Shown piece by piece: positions 32,804 through 34,416 of a DNA stretch of 34,416 nucleotides. The first letter of the stretch is position 1; each line of letters opens with the position of its first letter. Source of the stretch: Deltaproteobacteria bacterium. GTDB taxonomy: Bacteria > Desulfobacterota > WTBG01 > CAIYCZ01 > CAIRTM01. The translations under genes and the position numbers were made by a program. The stretch lies in NCBI GenBank assembly GCA_016875025.1, contig VGSH01000021.1, positions 1 through 34,416 on the forward strand, written 5' to 3'. The notes under the pieces are model-generated. The model ran no database searches. It saw only the letters and a program-made list of their open reading frames with translations, and was not told where the DNA came from.

Positions 32804-34156
32804 TCAGTCTCTTTGTTTTTCCCCGCCGCTGAAGTAGTGCACGGTTTCCTGGTACACGACGTAGCTCAAGCCCAGCAGCCCCACCAGATTGGGGATAGCC
32901 ATGGCGCCATTGGTCACATCTGAAAACGTCCACACGATTTTCACTTCCTGCACAGCCCCGACAATAACCAGCAGGCAGAATACGACGCGGTAGGGGATGC
33001 GGGCTTTGATCCCCAGCAGAAATTCGATACACTCCTCCCCGTAGTAGGACCAGCCCACGAGTGTTGAATACGCGAACAGGCACAGCCCGATGGAGACAAC
33101 ATATTTTCCTAAGCCCGGCAGGAAGGTCTCGAATGCACGCGCGGTGAGACTTGAGCTCTGCAGGCCGCTCTGCCATACATCGGGTGCGAGCAGGATAACG
33201 AAAGCCGTCATCGAACAGATCACCAGCGTGTCGATAAACACTTCGGTCATGGCGATCAGTCCCTGGCGCACCGGGCTGTCGGTCCGGGCGGCGGCATGCG
33301 CGATCGGTGAACTTCCCAGTCCGGCCTCATTTGAAAACACGCCGCGGGCGAAACCGAACCGTATGGCCTGCGCGACGGTGGCTCCCAGAAAGCCGCCGCC
33401 GGCCGCGCAGGGCGTGAAGGCATGGGTAATGATCAGCTGCAGGACCGACGGTATGGCCGCAAGGTTGGTGATAAGGATGAAAGCGGCGAAGCCGATGTAG
33501 AAAACGGCCATGAAGGGGACTATTTTTGAGGTGAAACTGCCGATACGCCTGATGCCGCCGATGATAACCAACGCGGTCAGGGCCGCCAGAACAGTGCCGG
33601 TAACACCCGGCGGCACCTTGAATGTTTCATGCAGGGCAAGCGCAACCGAATTCGACTGCGCCATATTGCCGATGCCGAACGAGGCCAGCACGCCGAAGAA
33701 AGAAAAAATAAATCCGAGCCACTTCAGGCCCAACCCCTGCGTCAGATAGTGCATGGGCCCGCCGCAGATCGTTCCGTCGGGCAGGTGGCGGCGGTACTTG
33801 ACCGCCAGCACCGCTTCGCTGTACTTGGTGGCCATGCCGAAAAAAGCGCAGACCCACATCCAGAAAATTGCACCCGGACCTCCCAGGCTGATGGCGGTTG
33901 CCACGCCAGCGATATTGCCTGTGCCGACTGTGGCTGACAGCGCGGTTGTGAGCGCCTGAAACGGGCTGATGTCGCCCTCGCCGGACGTTTTGGAGCCGGG
34001 GGTGAACGCCAGCTTGATGGCTGCCGGCAGCTTGCGTACGTTGATAAAGCGCAGCATGATTGACAGGATACAGCCGGTGCCGACCAGCAGTATCAGCATG
34101 TACGGCCCCCAGACCAGATCACTGAGTGCAGTAAGAAAATTCTGTACGGTTTCCAT
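32804..34156 (-). CDS. Alanine/glycine:cation symporter (AGCS family)
   Basis: The product has 450 residues, within the usual AGCS range. It is a multi-spanning inner-membrane carrier importing alanine or glycine with Na+ or H+. It has the family start FLTALSDLVWGPYMLILLVG, the signature TTALSATVGTGNIAGVATAI with GGPGAIFWMW, and GVFSNEAGLGSSPIAHAAAR. About ten hydrophobic helices are visible. The ribosome site before ATG 34156 is weak. It is convergent with cysN and downstream of the peroxidase gene on the same strand, 78 bases away. Confidence 0.93.
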   Translation of the reverse strand: METVQNFLTALSDLVWGPYMLILLVGTGCILSIMLRFINVRKLPAAIKLAFTPGSKTSGEGDISPFQALTTALSATVGTGNIAGVATAISLGGPGAIFWMWVCAFFGMATKYSEAVLAVKYRRHLPDGTICGGPMHYLTQGLGLKWLGFIFSFFGVLASFGIGNMAQSNSVALALHETFKVPPGVTGTVLAALTALVIIGGIRRIGSFTSKIVPFMAVFYIGFAAFILITNLAAIPSVLQLIITHAFTPCAAGGGFLGATVAQAIRFGFARGVFSNEAGLGSSPIAHAAARTDSPVRQGLIAMTEVFIDTLVICSMTAFVILLAPDVWQSGLQSSSLTARAFETFLPGLGKYVVSIGLCLFAYSTLVGWSYYGEECIEFLLGIKARIPYRVVFCLLVIVGAVQEVKIVWTFSDVTNGAMAIPNLVGLLGLSYVVYQETVHYFSGGEKQRD

Positions 34157-34234
34157 CGGTCAGTTCGTTGTGTGTATTTCCAATGAATCAGGCTCTCTGC
34201 GGTGGATTTTGAGATTCGTGTGGTATGCCTAACT

Positions 34235-34416
34235 TCAATCAAGCACCGGCAGCGGTGTTGTTTTTGTCGGCGGCGGCAGAATCGGGTACGTTATCTGCGG
34301 CTGTTTGCCGGTGGTGGCCTTGAGAAATGCTTCAATGTTCAGTACATCGGCATCATTCAGGCTGATTCCCAGCTGGGCCGAGCTCATGATGGCGACGGCT
34401 TCTTTCAGGCACCAGA
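34235..34416 (-). CDS. Cytochrome c peroxidase / MauG-type diheme protein (C-terminal fragment)
   Basis: Only the last 60 codons are in the window; the gene continues past the right edge. The frame reads AVAIMSSAQLGISLNDADVL, then IEAFLKATTGKQP and a Pro-rich tail ending PLPVLD. This matches the typical end of periplasmic diheme peroxidases (QLG..L...I.aFL.aLTG..P...LP). The heme-binding CxxCH motifs would lie outside the window. Such enzymes reduce hydrogen peroxide using cytochrome c. Assignment rests on this short tail. Confidence 0.6.
   Translation of the reverse strand, partial: WCLKEAVAIMSSAQLGISLNDADVLNIEAFLKATTGKQPQITYPILPPPTKTTPLPVLD

Overview
The window looks like chromosome from a moderately GC-rich, Gram-negative, probably anaerobic bacterium of the Desulfobacterota / 'Deltaproteobacteria' type. 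This is an inference from gene content: two sigma-54 activators, three DUF169 proteins, an NrpR-type nitrogen repressor, a B. subtilis-type (Fe-S) PurF, a diheme peroxidase fragment, and many dispersed palindromes and inverted-repeat fragments in the gaps. I cannot assign a genus. I see no rRNA, tRNA, CRISPR array, prophage or insertion-sequence transposase. || Layout: 1-1107 (-) is a truncated SPFH/zinc-ribbon protein. It is divergent from a secreted protein with thrombospondin-3-type calcium repeats joined to a C45-type Ntn-hydrolase (1344-3293). Then come purF (3684-5078) and a stand-alone class II aminoacyl-tRNA-synthetase-like enzyme, possibly an asparagine-synthetase relative (5438-6661). 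Next is a divergent pair, an NrpR-like repressor (7059-8066, -) and glutamate dehydrogenase (8495-9853, +). The spacer between them holds a good sigma-70 promoter and a perfect GGCA-N6-TGCC palindrome just downstream of it, with the geometry of archaeal NrpR operators. || 10342-14474 is a two-gene operon with an ATGA overlap: an 871-aa protein with a KaiC-like domain lacking its P-loop plus a PEP-synthase-type ATP-grasp domain, and a NifA-like GAF/AAA+/Fis activator. 15056-19578 holds two DUF169 proteins (one fused to a PCP_red domain), a short-chain dehydrogenase, a membrane protein and an exported protein. 19679-21935 (-) has a small MORN/YwqK-like protein and a second, PAS-containing sigma-54 activator. 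22645-24069 is an exported sulfatase-fold hydrolase with Thr instead of Cys/Ser at the nucleophile. || 24573-29439 (-) reads potA-potB-potC-potD (polyamine ABC importer, consensus promoter) followed by a ferredoxin-DUF169 fusion. 29781-32657 (+) is cysD and a cysN whose C-terminal APS-kinase domain has lost its ATP-binding motifs. 32804-34156 (-) is an alanine/glycine:cation symporter, and the right edge carries the C-terminus of a cytochrome c peroxidase. || Two themes stand out. First, nitrogen: PurF, the AsnRS-like enzyme, NrpR, Gdh, the NifA-like activator, polyamine uptake and amino-acid uptake all handle reduced nitrogen. Second, the intergenic gaps carry a small set of recurring palindromes and TIR fragments that tend to occur side by side.
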